Below are positions 23,280-34,628 of a DNA stretch of 64,000 nucleotides, in pieces. The DNA comes from Paralithodes platypus (Eukaryota > Arthropoda > Malacostraca > Decapoda > Lithodidae). The stretch lies in contig CM064519.1 of NCBI GenBank assembly GCA_032716605.1, positions 18,242,512-18,306,511 on the forward strand. Reading direction: 5' to 3'. Position numbers and translations under genes: made by a program. The notes beneath the pieces were generated by a model. The model saw only the letters and a list, made by a program, of their open reading frames with translations. It was not told the DNA's origin and ran no database searches. The first letter of the stretch is position 1. Each line of letters begins with the position of its first letter.

Positions 23280-23298
23280 GGCCCGGGGGGGGGGGGGG

Positions 23299-23340
<42 letters not shown>

Positions 23341-23525
23341 TTTGATATGTTTATTATTCTGCACCATATTACAAAGGCACAGAAAAGACCTGGAATTGAC
23401 CCACAATGAACATTCATTTGAGAGAGAGAGAGAGAGAGAGGGATGTCAACATATAAACTTGATCACTGCACAAAATCAGATTGACCACTGCACATTTTGA
23501 AGTAATTGGAGAGAGACTTACATAA

Positions 23526-23590
<65 letters not shown>
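23280..23590. repeat. (GA)n/(GACA)n and a dispersed repeat
   Basis: GA and GACA runs (23295-23340), a GA run at about 23422, and a GA run at 23528-23588. Between the last two, the block ATGTCAACATATAAACTTGATCAC onward to GGAGAGAGACTTACAT matches 63862-63948, giving a second copy of an unidentified dispersed repeat flanked by GA in both places. Confidence 0.8.
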
Positions 23591-23591
<1 letters not shown>

Positions 23592-23799
23592 TAATGGAAT
23601 ATGTAGATAGATAGAAAGAGAGAAATAGAGGGATGGATGGATGGAGGGATAATAACCTCGTCTTGGTCAACCAGTGTCCCCTGTCAGTTCGTTCCAATGT
23701 CACTTTATACCCATGTTGTTGCTGTTATTGTTGTTGATGTTTGTTTACATTTGGTGTCGGTTTCTTTTAATGCGTAAGAAGAGGACAACAAGGAAGGAA

Positions 23800-23985
23800 A
23801 ACTGTCGCTTTTTCACTCTATTCTGGCCATCATTAGACGATTTTACGCGAGTTTGGGAGGCCCATTAAGAATTATATGGGTCAAGTCTATTTCAATTATC
23901 TCTCAGACTTCCACAATTTCTTCCAACGCCTCACAAAATTGTCTGTCAACAGCCAAAATAAAAAGAAGAAGCGCGTCCACGGCTA
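23800..23985. mobile_element. Diverged family C fragment
   Basis: Has ATTCTGGCCATCATTAGACG and an AAAATTGTCTGTCAACAGCC counterpart, with poorly conserved ends. Confidence 0.45.
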
Positions 23986-24119
23986 ATGATAGGATTTGTG
24001 CTCCGTGGAATTACAAAAGAGTGTCCTTGTACTTCCTTAGCAGTCTATACACGTGTCAGCTGGTACACGTGTCAGCTGATACGCGCGTCATCTTGCTACC
24101 GTGTCAGTTAATCCATGCC

Positions 24120-24330
24120 TTAACCCCTTCTGTCCCGGCGACGTCTTTTTATTATTCTATCCAAGTTTATACGATGTTGTGCAGTTTAGGAAGGATCTGT
24201 GGTCGTAAAAAAGGTTAAGTGAGAGAGTTCGAAGCATGTTAATTGCTGTAGGACCCTTTTAAACGGAGTAAAATCGTCTGCTAGAAGCCAGAATAAAGTT
24301 AAAAAGACGTCGCCGGTACAGAGGGGAGGC
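24120..24330. mobile_element. TTAA family C copy
   Basis: Starts TTAACCCCTTCTGTCCCGG and ends GACGTCGCCGGTACAGAGGGG; the right TTAA is lost where an A fragment follows. Confidence 0.8.
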
Positions 24331-24401
24331 TTGGTTCATCTGGACCCCCTTCTTCCTCATGCTTAGCCATATTATTAGCTTGACGATTTTAAGACCTTTT
24401 G

Positions 24402-24409
<8 letters not shown>
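24330..24409 (-). mobile_element. Family A fragment running into (CT)n
   Basis: TCTGGACCCCCTTCTTCC, TTAGCC, TTAGCTTGACGATTTTAAG and TTTTGTGCCAT match ladder units in order; sequence then becomes a CT tract at 24410. Confidence 0.7.
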
Positions 24410-24441
<32 letters not shown>

Positions 24442-24561
24442 CTCCATCTCTCTCTCTCTCTCACTCACTCACTCTATCTCTCTCACTCACTCACTCACAC
24501 ACTCTCTCTCTCTCTCTCTCTCTCACTCACTCACTCACTCACTCACTCACTCACTCACTCA

Positions 24562-24596
<35 letters not shown>

Positions 24597-24597
24597 A
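24410..24597. repeat. (CT)n / (CACT)n compound microsatellite
   Basis: Alternating CT dinucleotide and CACT/ACTC tetranucleotide runs. Confidence 0.95.
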
Positions 24598-24636
24598 CTT
24601 GTCCTCTGTGATCTGCGACATAAATAGCCCGTGAGC

Positions 24637-24707
24637 CGTTCATTGCCCTGGCGGTAATGTGTGTGCTCGTTCATTGCCCTGGCGGTAATGTGTGTGCTCG
24701 TTCATTA
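24637..24707. repeat. 31-bp duplication
   Basis: CGTTCATTGCCCTGGCGGTA with following TGTGTGCT occurs twice in tandem. Confidence 0.85.
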
Positions 24708-24738
24708 TGTACTGTATAGGTTCTTTACCTATAATTAT

Positions 24739-25147
24739 TGTAAGGGGAGATGGGCCGTTTTTCTGGATCCCCTTCTCCCTCGTGTTTAGCCCCATTAGTT
24801 TTGACATTTTAAGACGTTCGGCCCATTAGCTTGGCGATTTTAACACCTATAGCTCCATTTCCTTGTCAATATTTAGCCCTTTCGTGCTATTTAGGTGTCA
24901 ATTTTTTTTATCGGTGAACGATAGTGAGCCTGTAATTATGGAAGATGAATTACGCACACACATAATTTATTCACTTTTTATTTTAGGCCGTTTTTCTATT
25001 ATTTTCCGCATTTGTCTACCGTTTAAAAGGCTTGCATTAACCCATTCAGTACCAGGGACGTCCAGGGAGGTCTAGCGAGGAAACTAAATCATAAAATAAT
25101 AGATAAATATAGGCCTATATCCCAAAAACCAAGCACTACCCCCTTAA
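24739..25147 (-). mobile_element. TTAA family A, long subtype, interrupted
   Basis: Begins GTAAGGGGAGATGGGCC and ends CACTACCCCCTTAA. The ladder and a decayed core (CGGTGAACGATAGTGAGCC) are present. The hairpin region is replaced by unrelated sequence, including a family C-like bit (TTAACCCATTCAGTACCAGG) at about 25038. Confidence 0.75.
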
Positions 25148-25479
25148 GGGAAGGTTTTTAGTGTGTTTCCTAGACTTCCATCAAGCTTGAAATTACACCC
25201 CCTTAACCCCCTTTCAAGATAAATTTGTACATTTTTCGGTAGAAAAATTTCCCGGCCGAAGGCCGGTTCTTCTTTAATTACAGGCTCGCTATCGCTCGCC
25301 AGGAAAATATCGACACCTAAATCGGACGAAAGGTCTTAAAAGTTACATAAATGGGATGAAAGTTCTTAAAATCGCCAAACTAATGGGGCGAACGTCTTAA
25401 AATATCAAAAGCAATGGGGCTAAACGTGAGGGAGAAAGGGGTAAAGAAAAAAGTCCCTCAAGTGGAAATCTCCCCTTAA
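25144..25479 (+). mobile_element. TTAA family A, short subtype, chained
   Basis: Complete: TTAAGGGAAGGTTTTTAG to AAATCTCCCCTTAA, with GGCCGAAGGCC, TTTTTCGGTAGAAAAA and GGCTCGCTATCGCTCGCC. It shares its left TTAA with an A copy and its right TTAA with a C copy. Confidence 0.93.
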
Positions 25480-25687
25480 TCCTTTGAATACCAGTGACGT
25501 GTGTTATATATTATCCTAGCTATATTTAGACGATTATTATATACAGCTTAGGAATGATCTGCAGTAGTTAAAAGGGTTGGTTGAGATAGGTCCTAGTGTT
25601 GCCAGAGGTCCTTCCTAAGCTGAATAAAATCGTCTAATAGTGGCCAGAATATGAGGAAAAGGACGTCCCTGGTACCGAAGGGGTTAA
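25476..25687. mobile_element. TTAA family C copy, chained
   Basis: Runs from TTAATCCTTTGAATACCAG to CTGGTACCGAAGGGGTTAA; arms TTTAGACGATTATTATATAC and AAAATCGTCTAATAGTGGCC. Confidence 0.85.
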
Positions 25688-25689
25688 TT

Positions 25690-25918
25690 GTCAAAATTGT
25701 CAAATAAATTCCTAACCCTCTACAAATCTTTTATCCCACCTCCCTCCCGGGTTGTCGGCTTCAACTTCATGCACGTCATTCCTCTCTCCTATCTCCCTCT
25801 CTCTCTCCCTTTATTATCTGACCTTTCTCTCACTTCCACGCTTCTATCCTGTTATTCCTGCCAGCTCTTCTATCAATTCCGACAGTGACCGAAAGAAGAC
25901 ATCTGCGAAACGTTGTCA
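25690..25918. other. Unassigned spacer
   Basis: Pyrimidine-rich; no feature recognised. Confidence 0.4.
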
Positions 25919-26254
25919 TTAAGGGGAGATCTCCACTTGAGGGATTTTTTTCTGGATCCCTTTCTATCTCATGTTTAGTCCCATTGCTTTTGATATTCTA
26001 AGACGTTCGCCCCATTAGTTTGGTGATTTTAAGAACGTTTGTCCCATTTCTGTCAATTTTAAGACCTCTCCTGCCATTTAGGTGTCGATTTTATCCTGGC
26101 GAGCGATAGCGAGCCTGTATTTTAAGAGGAACCGGCCTTTGGCCGGGACATTTTTCTACCGTAGAATGTACAAATTTATCTTGAAAGGGGGTCTAGGGGG
26201 TGTAATTTTAAGCTTGATGGAATTCTAGGGAACGAACTAAAAACCTCCCCTTAA
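25919..26254 (-). mobile_element. TTAA family A, short subtype
   Basis: Runs from TTAAGGGGAGATCTCCACTT to AAAACCTCCCCTTAA. All modules are intact: ladder, GGCGAGCGATAGCGAGCC, GGCCTTTGGCCGG and TTTTTCTACCGTAGAA. Right TTAA shared with the next C copy. Confidence 0.93.
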
Positions 26255-26465
26255 CCCCTTCTGTACCAGCGACGGCTTTTTCATTTGATTATAGCTACAT
26301 ATAGACGATTTTATGAAGCTCAGGGACGATATATGGTAGCTAAGAGGATTACTTGAGATAGTCTGTAGTCTCTTAACGGGTAGACGCCCTTCCCAAGCTG
26401 AGTAAAATCGGCTAATAGTGTCCAGAATATAATGGAAAGGACGTCACCGGTAGTGTACGGGTTAA
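26251..26465. mobile_element. TTAA family C copy, chained
   Basis: Runs from TTAACCCCTTCTGTACCAGC to CACCGGTAGTGTACGGGTTAA. Shares TTAA with the A copy on its left and the B copy on its right. Confidence 0.88.
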
Positions 26466-26856
26466 GGGGGGTGACCTGCTTTGTGTTATTTCTGTCCTTT
26501 TCTATCTTTCTCTGGCTTGTATCCATTCGGCCCCTTTCAGACAACAATTTTAAGACGTTTATCCCCATCTAGGTGTCGATTTCTTCCTGGCGAGCGATAG
26601 CGAGCCAACATTATATGAAGAAATCCGGCTTCGCCGGAGAAATTTTTCTATCGAAAAATGTACAAATTTAGCCTGCTATCAAACAAAAATAAAAAATATG
26701 CTGGCTCGCTACCGCTCACCAGTAAAAAATTGACACCTGGATGGGGATAAACGTCTTAAAACAGTAGGCTGAATGGGGCCGAATGGATACAAGCCAGAGA
26801 AAGAGAGAAAAAAGGACAGAAATAACAAAAAGCAGGTCACCCCCCCCCCCCCTTAA
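26462..26856. mobile_element. TTAA family B copy, symmetric, chained
   Basis: Runs from TTAAGGGGGGTGACCTGC to GCAGGTCACCCC, with a poly-C expansion before TTAA. Centre in the opposite sense to the 11678 copy: TCCGGCTTCGCCGGA then TTTTTCTATCGAAAAA. Confidence 0.92.
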
Positions 26857-27406
26857 GTGATCCTCCTCATATGGTGTGTATATTCATTCTGTCAACTTTT
26901 CAAAGTTATTTCAACAATCTATAATTTTAATGTCGCGTTCTTTCCTTTCATTCCTGTCAGCTCTATCAATTCCAACAGGTTTTCTATGATTGTATTTGCG
27001 TGTTCTTTCTTTCCTTGCCTTATCTCCATGTCCCTCTCAACTCATCTTTAAGTATAGCCCTTCATCATAACTGTTTGTCTCCTTCTCCCCTTCCACACTT
27101 TCCTCCCACTCTATTCCACACTCTTTCCCTTTCCACACCTATGTCATATTTCCCCCCATCATGTCCCTCCGATCCCCTGCTACTTCTCCCTTTCCTTATT
27201 TTTAGCTCTCCCATTCCGTACCTATCACATCATTTCCTCCTATCATGCGTCTCCAATCTCCTCCCCCCCCCCTCCCCCCCTGTATTACTTCTCTCCCTCT
27301 CCACCGTACCTATTTCTATCTCCTGTTTCCCCCTACCGTGTCCCTCCCCTCCCCTCCCCCTACCCCCTCCCCCGGGCTACTCCTCCCTTTTCTTCTTCTT
27401 CTTCTG
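26857..27406. other. Unassigned, increasingly pyrimidine-rich
   Basis: No coding signal: the long Leu/Ser/Pro frame here continues straight into the CT tract and is explained by composition. Confidence 0.5.
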
Positions 27407-27587
<181 letters not shown>

Positions 27588-27592
<5 letters not shown>

Positions 27593-27760
27593 CATGTCCC
27601 TCCCGTCCCCCCCCCCCCCCTCTTCTCCTCCCATTCCTTCTTCTTCTATATTTCTCTCTCTCCCCCTCCCCCCCTAGCATGTCCCTCCCGTCCCCCCCAC
27701 CCCCCTCTTCTCCTCCCATTCCTTCTTCTACTATATTTCTCTCTCTCCCCCTCCCTCCCT
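27588..27760. repeat. About 83-bp tandem duplication, C-rich
   Basis: The block CCTAGCATGTCCCTCCCGTC followed by CTCTTCTCCTCCCATTCC occurs twice, with different C-run lengths. Confidence 0.85.
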
Positions 27761-27809
27761 TTCCCCTCTCCCATCGCTCTGTAACGTCTCCCCTTAGACA
27801 CCTCCCTCA

Positions 27810-28166
27810 TTAAGGGGGGATGGGCCGGTTTTCTGCCCCTCCTTCTCCCTCTTGTTTAACCCCATTAGTTTTTAGATTTTAAGACGTTCGGCCCATTAGT
27901 TTGGCGATTTACAGACCTTTCACCGTTTTTTTTGTCAATATTAAGACCTTTCGTGCCATTTAGGTGTCGATTTTTTTCCTGGCGAGCAATAGCGAACCTG
28001 TAGTTTTAGGAGAAACCGGCATTCGGCGGGGACATTTTTCTACCGAACAATGTACAAATATATCTTGAAAGGGGGTCTACGGGGTATTTTTATTTGAATT
28101 TGATGGAGATCTAGGGAGAAAACTAGAAAAATAAAAAATAAATTTAAAAAATTACCAAAAAGTTAA
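27810..28166 (-). mobile_element. TTAA family A, long subtype
   Basis: Starts TTAAGGGGGGATGGGCCGG. Ladder, GGCGAGCAATAGCGAACC, CCGGCATTCGGCGGG and TTTTTCTACCGAACAA are present. The right end is weak (GTTAAGCTCTCCC). Confidence 0.82.
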
Positions 28167-28194
28167 GCTCTCCCGCCACCACACTCTATATTCT

Positions 28195-30243
28195 TCCCCT
28201 CCTTTATTCTTTATTATCTCCCCTTCCCTCATTCCCCCTCTAACCCCTTCCCTTTAACTCCCCCTTCCCTCATTCCCCCTCCAACCCCTTCCCTTTAACT
28301 CCCCCTTCCCTCATTCCCCCTCCAACCCCTTCCCTTTAACTCCCTTCCCTCATTCCCCCTCCAACCCCTTCCCTTTAACTCCCCCTTCCCTCATTCCCCC
28401 TCCAACCCCTTCCCTTTAACTCCCCCTTCCCTCATTCCCCCTCCAAACCCCTTCCCTTTTAACTCCCCCTTCCCTCATTCCCCCTCCAACCCCTTCCCTT
28501 TAAACTCCCCCTTCCCTCATTCCCCCTCCAACCCCTTCCCTTTAACTCCCCCTTCCCTCATTCCCCTCCAACCCCTTCCCTTTAACTCCCCCTTCCCTCA
28601 TTCCCCCTCCAACCCCTTCCCTTTAACTCCCCCTTCCCTCATTCCCCCTCCAACCCCTTCCCTTTAACTCCCCCTTCCCTCCTTCCCCCTCCAACCCCTT
28701 CCCTTTAACTCCCCTTCCCTCATTCCCCCTCCAACCCCTTCCCTTTAACTCCCCCTTCCCTCATTCCCCTCCAACCCCTTGCCTTTAACTCCCCCTTCCC
28801 TCATCCCCCCTCCAACCCCTTCCCTTTTACTCCCCCTTCCCTCATTCCCCCTCCAACCCCTTCCCTTTAACTCCCCCTTCCATCATTCCCCCTCCAACCC
28901 CTTCCCTCACTCCCCCTCCAACCCTTCCCTTTAACTCCCCCTTCCATCATTCCCCCTCCAACCCCTTCCCTCATTCCCCCTCCAACCCCTTCCCTTTAAC
29001 TCCCCCTTCCATCATTCCCCCTCCAACCCCTTCCCTTTAACTCCCCCTTCCATCATTCCCCTCCAACCCCTTCCCTCATTCCCCTCCAACCCCTTCCCTT
29101 TAACTCCCCCTTCCCTCATTCCCCCTCCAACCCCTTCCCTTTAACTCCCCCTTCCCTCATTCCCCCTCCAACCCCTTCCCTCATTCCCCCTCCAACCCCT
29201 TCCCTTTAACTCCCCCTTCCATCATTCCCCCTCCAGCCCCTTCCCTTTAACTCCCCCTTCCCTCATTCCCCCTCCAACCCCTTCCCTTTAACTCCCCCTT
29301 CCATCATTCCCCCTCCAACCCCTTCCCTCATTCCCCCTCTAACCCCTTCCCTTTTACTCCCCCTTCCCTTAACCCCTTCCCTTTAACTCCCCTTCCATCA
29401 TTCCCCCTCTGACCCCTTTCCACAACCGCTTCCCTTTAACTCCCCCTTCCATCATTCCCCCTCCAACCCCTTCCCTCAGTCCCCCTCCAACCACTTCCCT
29501 TTAACTCCCCTTCCCTCATTCCCCCTCCAACCCCTTCCCTTTAACTCCCCTTCCCTCATTCCCCCTCCAACCCCTTCCCTTTAACTCCCCCTTCCACCAT
29601 TCCCCCTCCAACCCCTTCCCTCATTCCCCCTCTAACCCCTTCCCTTTAACTCCCCCTTCCCTCAACCCCTTCCCTTTAACTCCCCCTTCCATCATTCCCC
29701 CTCTGACCCCTTCCCTCAACCCCTTCCCTTTAACTCCCCCTTTCATCATTCCCCCTCTGACCTCTTCCCTATAACTCGCCCTTCCCTCAAACCCTTCCCT
29801 TTAACTGCCGCTTCCATCATTCCCCCTCTGACCTCTTCCCTTTAACTCCCCCTTCCCTCAACCCCTTCCCTTTAACTCCCCCTTACATCATTCCCCCTCT
29901 GACCTCTTCCCTTTAACTCCCCCTTCCCTCAACCCCTTCCCTTTAACTCCCCCTTCCATCATTCCCCCTCTGACCTCTTCCCTTTAACTCCCCCTTCCCT
30001 CAACCCCTTCCCTTTAACTCCCCCTTCCATCATTCCCCCTCTGACCTCTTCCCTCAACCCCTTCCCTTTAACTCCCCCTTCCATCATTCCCCCTCTGACC
30101 CCTTCCCTCAACCCCTTCCCTTTAACTCCCCCTTCCATCATTCCCCCTCTGACCTCTTCCCTTTAACTCCCCCTTCCCTCAACCCCTTCCCTTTAACACC
30201 CCTTCCCTCATTCCCCCTTCTAACCCCTTCCATTTAACTCCCC
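28195..30243. repeat. 41-bp pyrimidine minisatellite, about 2 kb
   Basis: Unit CCCCTTCCCTTTAACTCCCC + CTTCCCTCATTCCCCCTCCAA. The left half is regular at about 41 bp. From about 28870 a CATCATT variant and shorter units appear, and from about 29400 a CTCTGACC variant dominates, so the array has internal domains. No coding potential. Confidence 0.95.
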
Positions 30244-30245
30244 CG

Positions 30246-30383
30246 GTTTTATTCACCTTAGGAAGGACCTCTGGCAATAATAGGGCTTCAAATTAACCCT
30301 TTTATTTACCACAGATCCTTCCTAAGCTGCATAATATCGTCTAAATATAACTAGAATATAATATAACACACACTCAAAGGTTT
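30246..30383. mobile_element. Family C fragment
   Basis: Left end missing. Keeps TTCACCTTAGGAAGGACC, ACAGATCCTTCCTAAGCTGC and ATCGTCTAAATATAACTAG. Abuts the 41-bp array. Confidence 0.65.
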
Positions 30384-30420
30384 AAGGGAGCCCACCTCAC
30401 TTTTGTTGTTCTCTTTATCT
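30381..30420. mobile_element. Family B stub hit by a nested B
   Basis: TTTAAGGGAGCCCACCTCAC then TTTTGTTGTTCTCTTTATC is the left end of a family B copy of the GGGAGCCCACC type. The complete B copy at 30420 starts inside it. Confidence 0.6.
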
Positions 30421-30570
30421 TAAGGGGGGTCACCGGCTTTTTTGTTATATCTTTCTCTATTTTTTTCTCTTTCCCTGGCTTGTATCCATTCGGCTCCATT
30501 CAATCTACTGTTTTAAGACGTTTACCCCCATACAGGTGTCAATATTTTCCTGGCGAGCGGTAGCGAGCCA

Positions 30571-30618
<48 letters not shown>

Positions 30619-30844
30619 GTTTTGACAGCAAGCTAAATTTGTACAATTTTCAATAGAAAAATTTCTCCCCGGTTATTTCTCCATACAATGCTGGCTCGTT
30701 ATCGCTCGTCAGGAAGAAATCGACACTTGGATGTGGATAAACGTCTTAACACAGTTGGCTGAATGGGGCCGAATGGATACAAGCCAGGGAAAGAGAAAAA
30801 AGGAGAGAAAGATAAAAAATAAAAAAAACGGTGACCCCCCTTAA
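30420..30844. mobile_element. TTAA family B copy with TA expansion
   Basis: Runs from TTAAGGGGGGTCACCGGC to ACGGTGACCCCCCTTAA. A (TA)n expansion at 30573-30614 sits in the left arm after GGCGAGCGGTAGCGAGCC. The central GC hairpin is lost (CTCCCCGGTTATTTC). Confidence 0.9.
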
Positions 30845-30901
30845 GGAACACTATGCGTGGCCCACAAACAGCGCAAGTCTACCCTCCATGTCAGTACTCA
30901 C

Positions 30902-31006
30902 CACCAAATCATTGGAGCTAGAGAAAACGGAGGTATCCTGGAGAGAACTGTTGGTGTGACTGAGGAAATTGGCGTTGGTGTAGGCTAGGGCTGAGGTCTT
31001 CTCCAT
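30902..31006 (-). CDS. Possible first coding exon, 35 codons
   Basis: On the minus strand an ATG with a strong context (GCCACAATGG) at 31006 opens 35 codons ending exactly at a consensus donor (GTGGTGAGTACT; intron from 30901), phase 0. The peptide starts MEKTSALAYTNANF and contains NSS, a possible N-glycosylation site; it is Ser/Thr/Asn-rich with no hydrophobic signal. Without splicing the frame would stop 16 codons further on. It is not recognised, has no second exon in sight, and is supported only by the start and donor contexts. It lies between a B copy and unassigned DNA. Confidence 0.3.
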
Positions 31007-31019
31007 TGTGGCTTGTTTG

Positions 31020-31387
31020 GGGTTTTCTGTTACACGAAGACTTAAATGTTTTGCGTTCTATATTACTCGAAGACTTCTATGTTTTGGGTTCTCTACCTCA
31101 CGAAGACTTAGGCCCTACATTTATCTTTCACCAACAATTAAGGTTAAATATTCTCAGTTTTGTTAATTTGGGGAATGTTATTATGTAGGACTCCTTTCAA
31201 TATCACGTGTGGTTTCTGTAAATATTGTTCAGTGCTGGATAGTTTCAGTTGCAGGACCTTATTAATCGTATATCACTTTATTTTAGAAGGTTTATTATTC
31301 TTATTTCAAAAATATGTAAGTGCTTTTCCTTCACTATTTTCATCAGACTTAATTCGTATTTTCGTTAGAGTAAACTGAAACATAAAA
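31020..31387. other. Unassigned, with a 34-bp degenerate repeat
   Basis: ACGAAGACTTAAATGTTTTG, TCGAAGACTTCTATGTTTTG and ACGAAGACTTAGG recur about every 34 bp at 31035-31115. The rest is AT-rich and unassigned. Confidence 0.5.
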
Positions 31388-31399
31388 TATAGCAGCAAT

Positions 31400-31590
31400 T
31401 AGATCAGGTCAGGTCAGGTGAAGCTATTTAGGGATAAGCCTTTACAACGGCCCCTCGTAGCTACTTTTCGAAGAGTGTTGAGAGGGGAGAAGGGGTGTTG
31501 GAGAGAGAGGAAGCTGTTGGAGTGACTTTGTTTTGTGTGTTACTAGTCTGTATACGTCGCGTTCTACAGTAACTATGAGAAGAAATAAAG
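31400..31590 (-). mobile_element. SINE fragment (CCTTTACAACGGC family)
   Basis: On the plus strand: (AGGTC)n tail, then GGATAAGCCTTTACAACGGC, CCTCGTAGCTACTTT and AGAGGGGAGAAGGGGTGTTG, which match 45983-46140 and in part 61906-61975. The tRNA-like head is missing here. Confidence 0.6.
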
Positions 31591-31599
31591 TTTAGTAGT

Positions 31600-31949
31600 G
31601 TCATCGCTGGTTGTATCATAAAGGTCCACTTGGAACATGTCAACAATATAGTTCAGTAGTTCACAATTAAAGTATACAGGGAAAGACAATGCATAACTTT
31701 TCACTTCTACTTTATTTCAATGATTTCCCCATCTACACTTCCACCTAAAAACTAATTTCCACGCTTTTCTATCCTCCAATCGTTCGTTCGTTACACGGAA
31801 ATGTTCATATTAACATCGTATTTGAAAGGAACACTTTGGACAGAGGGTTTGACTAATTCATTGTGATGTCGCGTTTATTAGTGTATTTTGGCTTCAATTA
31901 GACAACTGTTTCCGTGAATGTAAAATATGGAGTGTGATGTGTAAGTGAC

Positions 31950-31996
<47 letters not shown>

Positions 31997-32427
31997 TGTG
32001 TGTGTGTGTGGGAAGATAGAATTAGCTGGAACATCAAACAGGTAAAATAAAACTAAACTCGTGGAGGGTAAATATAATGACCGAGGCAGTTTTGCAGTTG
32101 ATGACAATATGTGTGTGAGAAAGAGAGAGAGAGAGACGCACTACAGAGGTAAGTCAGGTATAGTTCCGATCTGACAAAACAAACGACAAATAAACAATGA
32201 CTTCCGTAGCGCGCCAGTGCAGTATATATACCCGTGTTACTGATAACGTGCAGGTAAAGCCACAAAACCCCCTCCCCCTCCCCTCCCAGTCTGTGGGGTG
32301 GGTACAAGGGTCAATAGGCCACGTACAGTCAAGAGCATAAATTGCAATGCACTCAATTAAATAAGTATCGAACGCAAACGATATCATACAATATAATGTT
32401 ATCGATCAGATGCTTCAGAACTTGCCT
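31600..32427. other. Unassigned stretch
   Basis: GT/GA microsatellite at about 31953-32008 and a GA run near 32118; otherwise nothing recognised. Confidence 0.4.
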
Positions 32428-32695
32428 TTAAGGGGGATAGTTGTTTTTCTTCGGTCTAATTATTTATTCCTTCATGTTTATGTTTTGTTTTATAGTTTCC
32501 TCGCTAGACCTCCATCAAGCCGGCTGGAGGTCGGTTCCTCTTAAAATTACAGGCTCGCTATCGCTCGTCAGGAAAAAAATGGACACCTAAATGGCACGAA
32601 AGGCTTTAAATTTGACAACAAAATGGGGCAAAAGGTGATAAAATCCACACACTAAGGGGCCGAATACTTAAAATTTCAAAACTAATGGAGCTAAA
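32428..32695 (+). mobile_element. TTAA family A, right end lost to a CA array
   Basis: Starts TTAAGGGGGATAG. TTTCCTCGCTAGACCTCC, GGCTCGCTATCGCTCGTC and ladder units run to GGAGCTAAACACAC, where the sequence becomes CA-rich. The AT hairpin is deleted. Confidence 0.8.
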
Positions 32696-33484
32696 CACAC
32701 ACACACACACACGCACAATAGACACACACACAGACACACATGCACACAGACACACACACACAAAACCCCCCACACACAGTACCCCCCTAACAATAACACC
32801 ACTACAACAAGCACACCAAACACAAGCACCCAGCCTCCCCACCACAGAATACGTATCACTTCACACAGACACACACACACACACAGTACCCCTAACAGCA
32901 CAACAAGCACACCAAACACAAGCACCCACCCAGCCTACCCACCACAGAATACGTATCACTTCAAACACACACACACCCACACACACAGACACACACACAC
33001 ACACAGTACCCCTAACAGCACAACAAGCACCCACCCAGCCTACCCACCACAGAATACGTATCACTTCACACACACACCCACACACACACACACAGTACCC
33101 CTAACAGCACAACAAGCACACCAAACACAAGCACCCACCCAGCCTCCCCACAACAGAATACGTATCACTTCACACACACACCCACACACACACATACACA
33201 GACACATAGTACCCCTAACAGCACAACAAGCACACCAAACACAAGCACCCACCCAGCCTACCCACCACAGAATACGTATCACTTCAAACACACACACACC
33301 CACACACACAGTACCCCTAACAGCACAACAAGCACACCAAACACAAACACCCACCCAGCCTACCCACCACAGAATACGTATCACTTCACACACACACCCA
33401 CACACACACAGTACCCCTAACAGCACAACAAGCACACCAAACACAAGCACCCACCCAGCCTCCCCACCACAGAATACGTATCAC

Positions 33485-33527
<43 letters not shown>

Positions 33528-34139
33528 CCCCTAACAGCACAACAATCACACCAAACACAAGCACCCACCCAGCCTCCCCACCACAGAATACGTATCACTT
33601 CACACACACACACCCACACACACACACACACAGTACCCCTAACAGCACAACAAGCACACCAAACACAAGCACCCACCCAGCCTCCCCACCACAGAATACG
33701 TATCACTTCACACACACACCCACACCCACACACACACAGTACCCCTAACAGCACAACAAGCACACCAAACACAAGCACCCACCCAGCCTCCCCACCACAG
33801 AATACGTATCACTTCACACACACACCCACACACACACACACACAGTACCCCTAACAGCACAACAAGCACACCAAACACAAGCACCCACCCAGCCTCCCCA
33901 CCACAGAATACGTATCACTTCACACACACACCCACACACACACACACCCCCCCACACACAGTACCCGTAACATCACAACAAGCACACCAAACACAAGCAC
34001 CCACCAGCCTCCCCACCACAGAATACGTATCACTTCACACACACACCCACACCCACACACACACAGTACCCCTAACAGCACAACAAGCACACCAAACACA
34101 AGCACCCACCCAGCCTCCCCACCACAGAATACGTATCAC

Positions 34140-34174
<35 letters not shown>

Positions 34175-34471
34175 CCCCTAACAGCACAACAAGCACACCA
34201 AACACAAGCACCCACCCAGCCTCCCCACCACAGAATACGTATCACTTCACACACACACCCACACACACACACACACACCCACACACACAGTACCCCTAAC
34301 ATCACAACAAGCACACCAAACACAAGCACCCACCCAGCCTCCCCACCACAGAATACGTATCACTTCACACACACACCCACACCCACACACACACAGTACC
34401 CCTAACAGCACAACAAGCACACCAAACACAAGCACCCACCCAGCCTCCCCACCACAGAATACGTATCACTT

Positions 34472-34502
<31 letters not shown>

Positions 34503-34573
34503 CCCCTAACAGCACAACAAGCACACCAAACACAAGCACCCACCCAGCCTCCCCACCACAGAATACGTATCAC

Positions 34574-34628
<55 letters not shown>

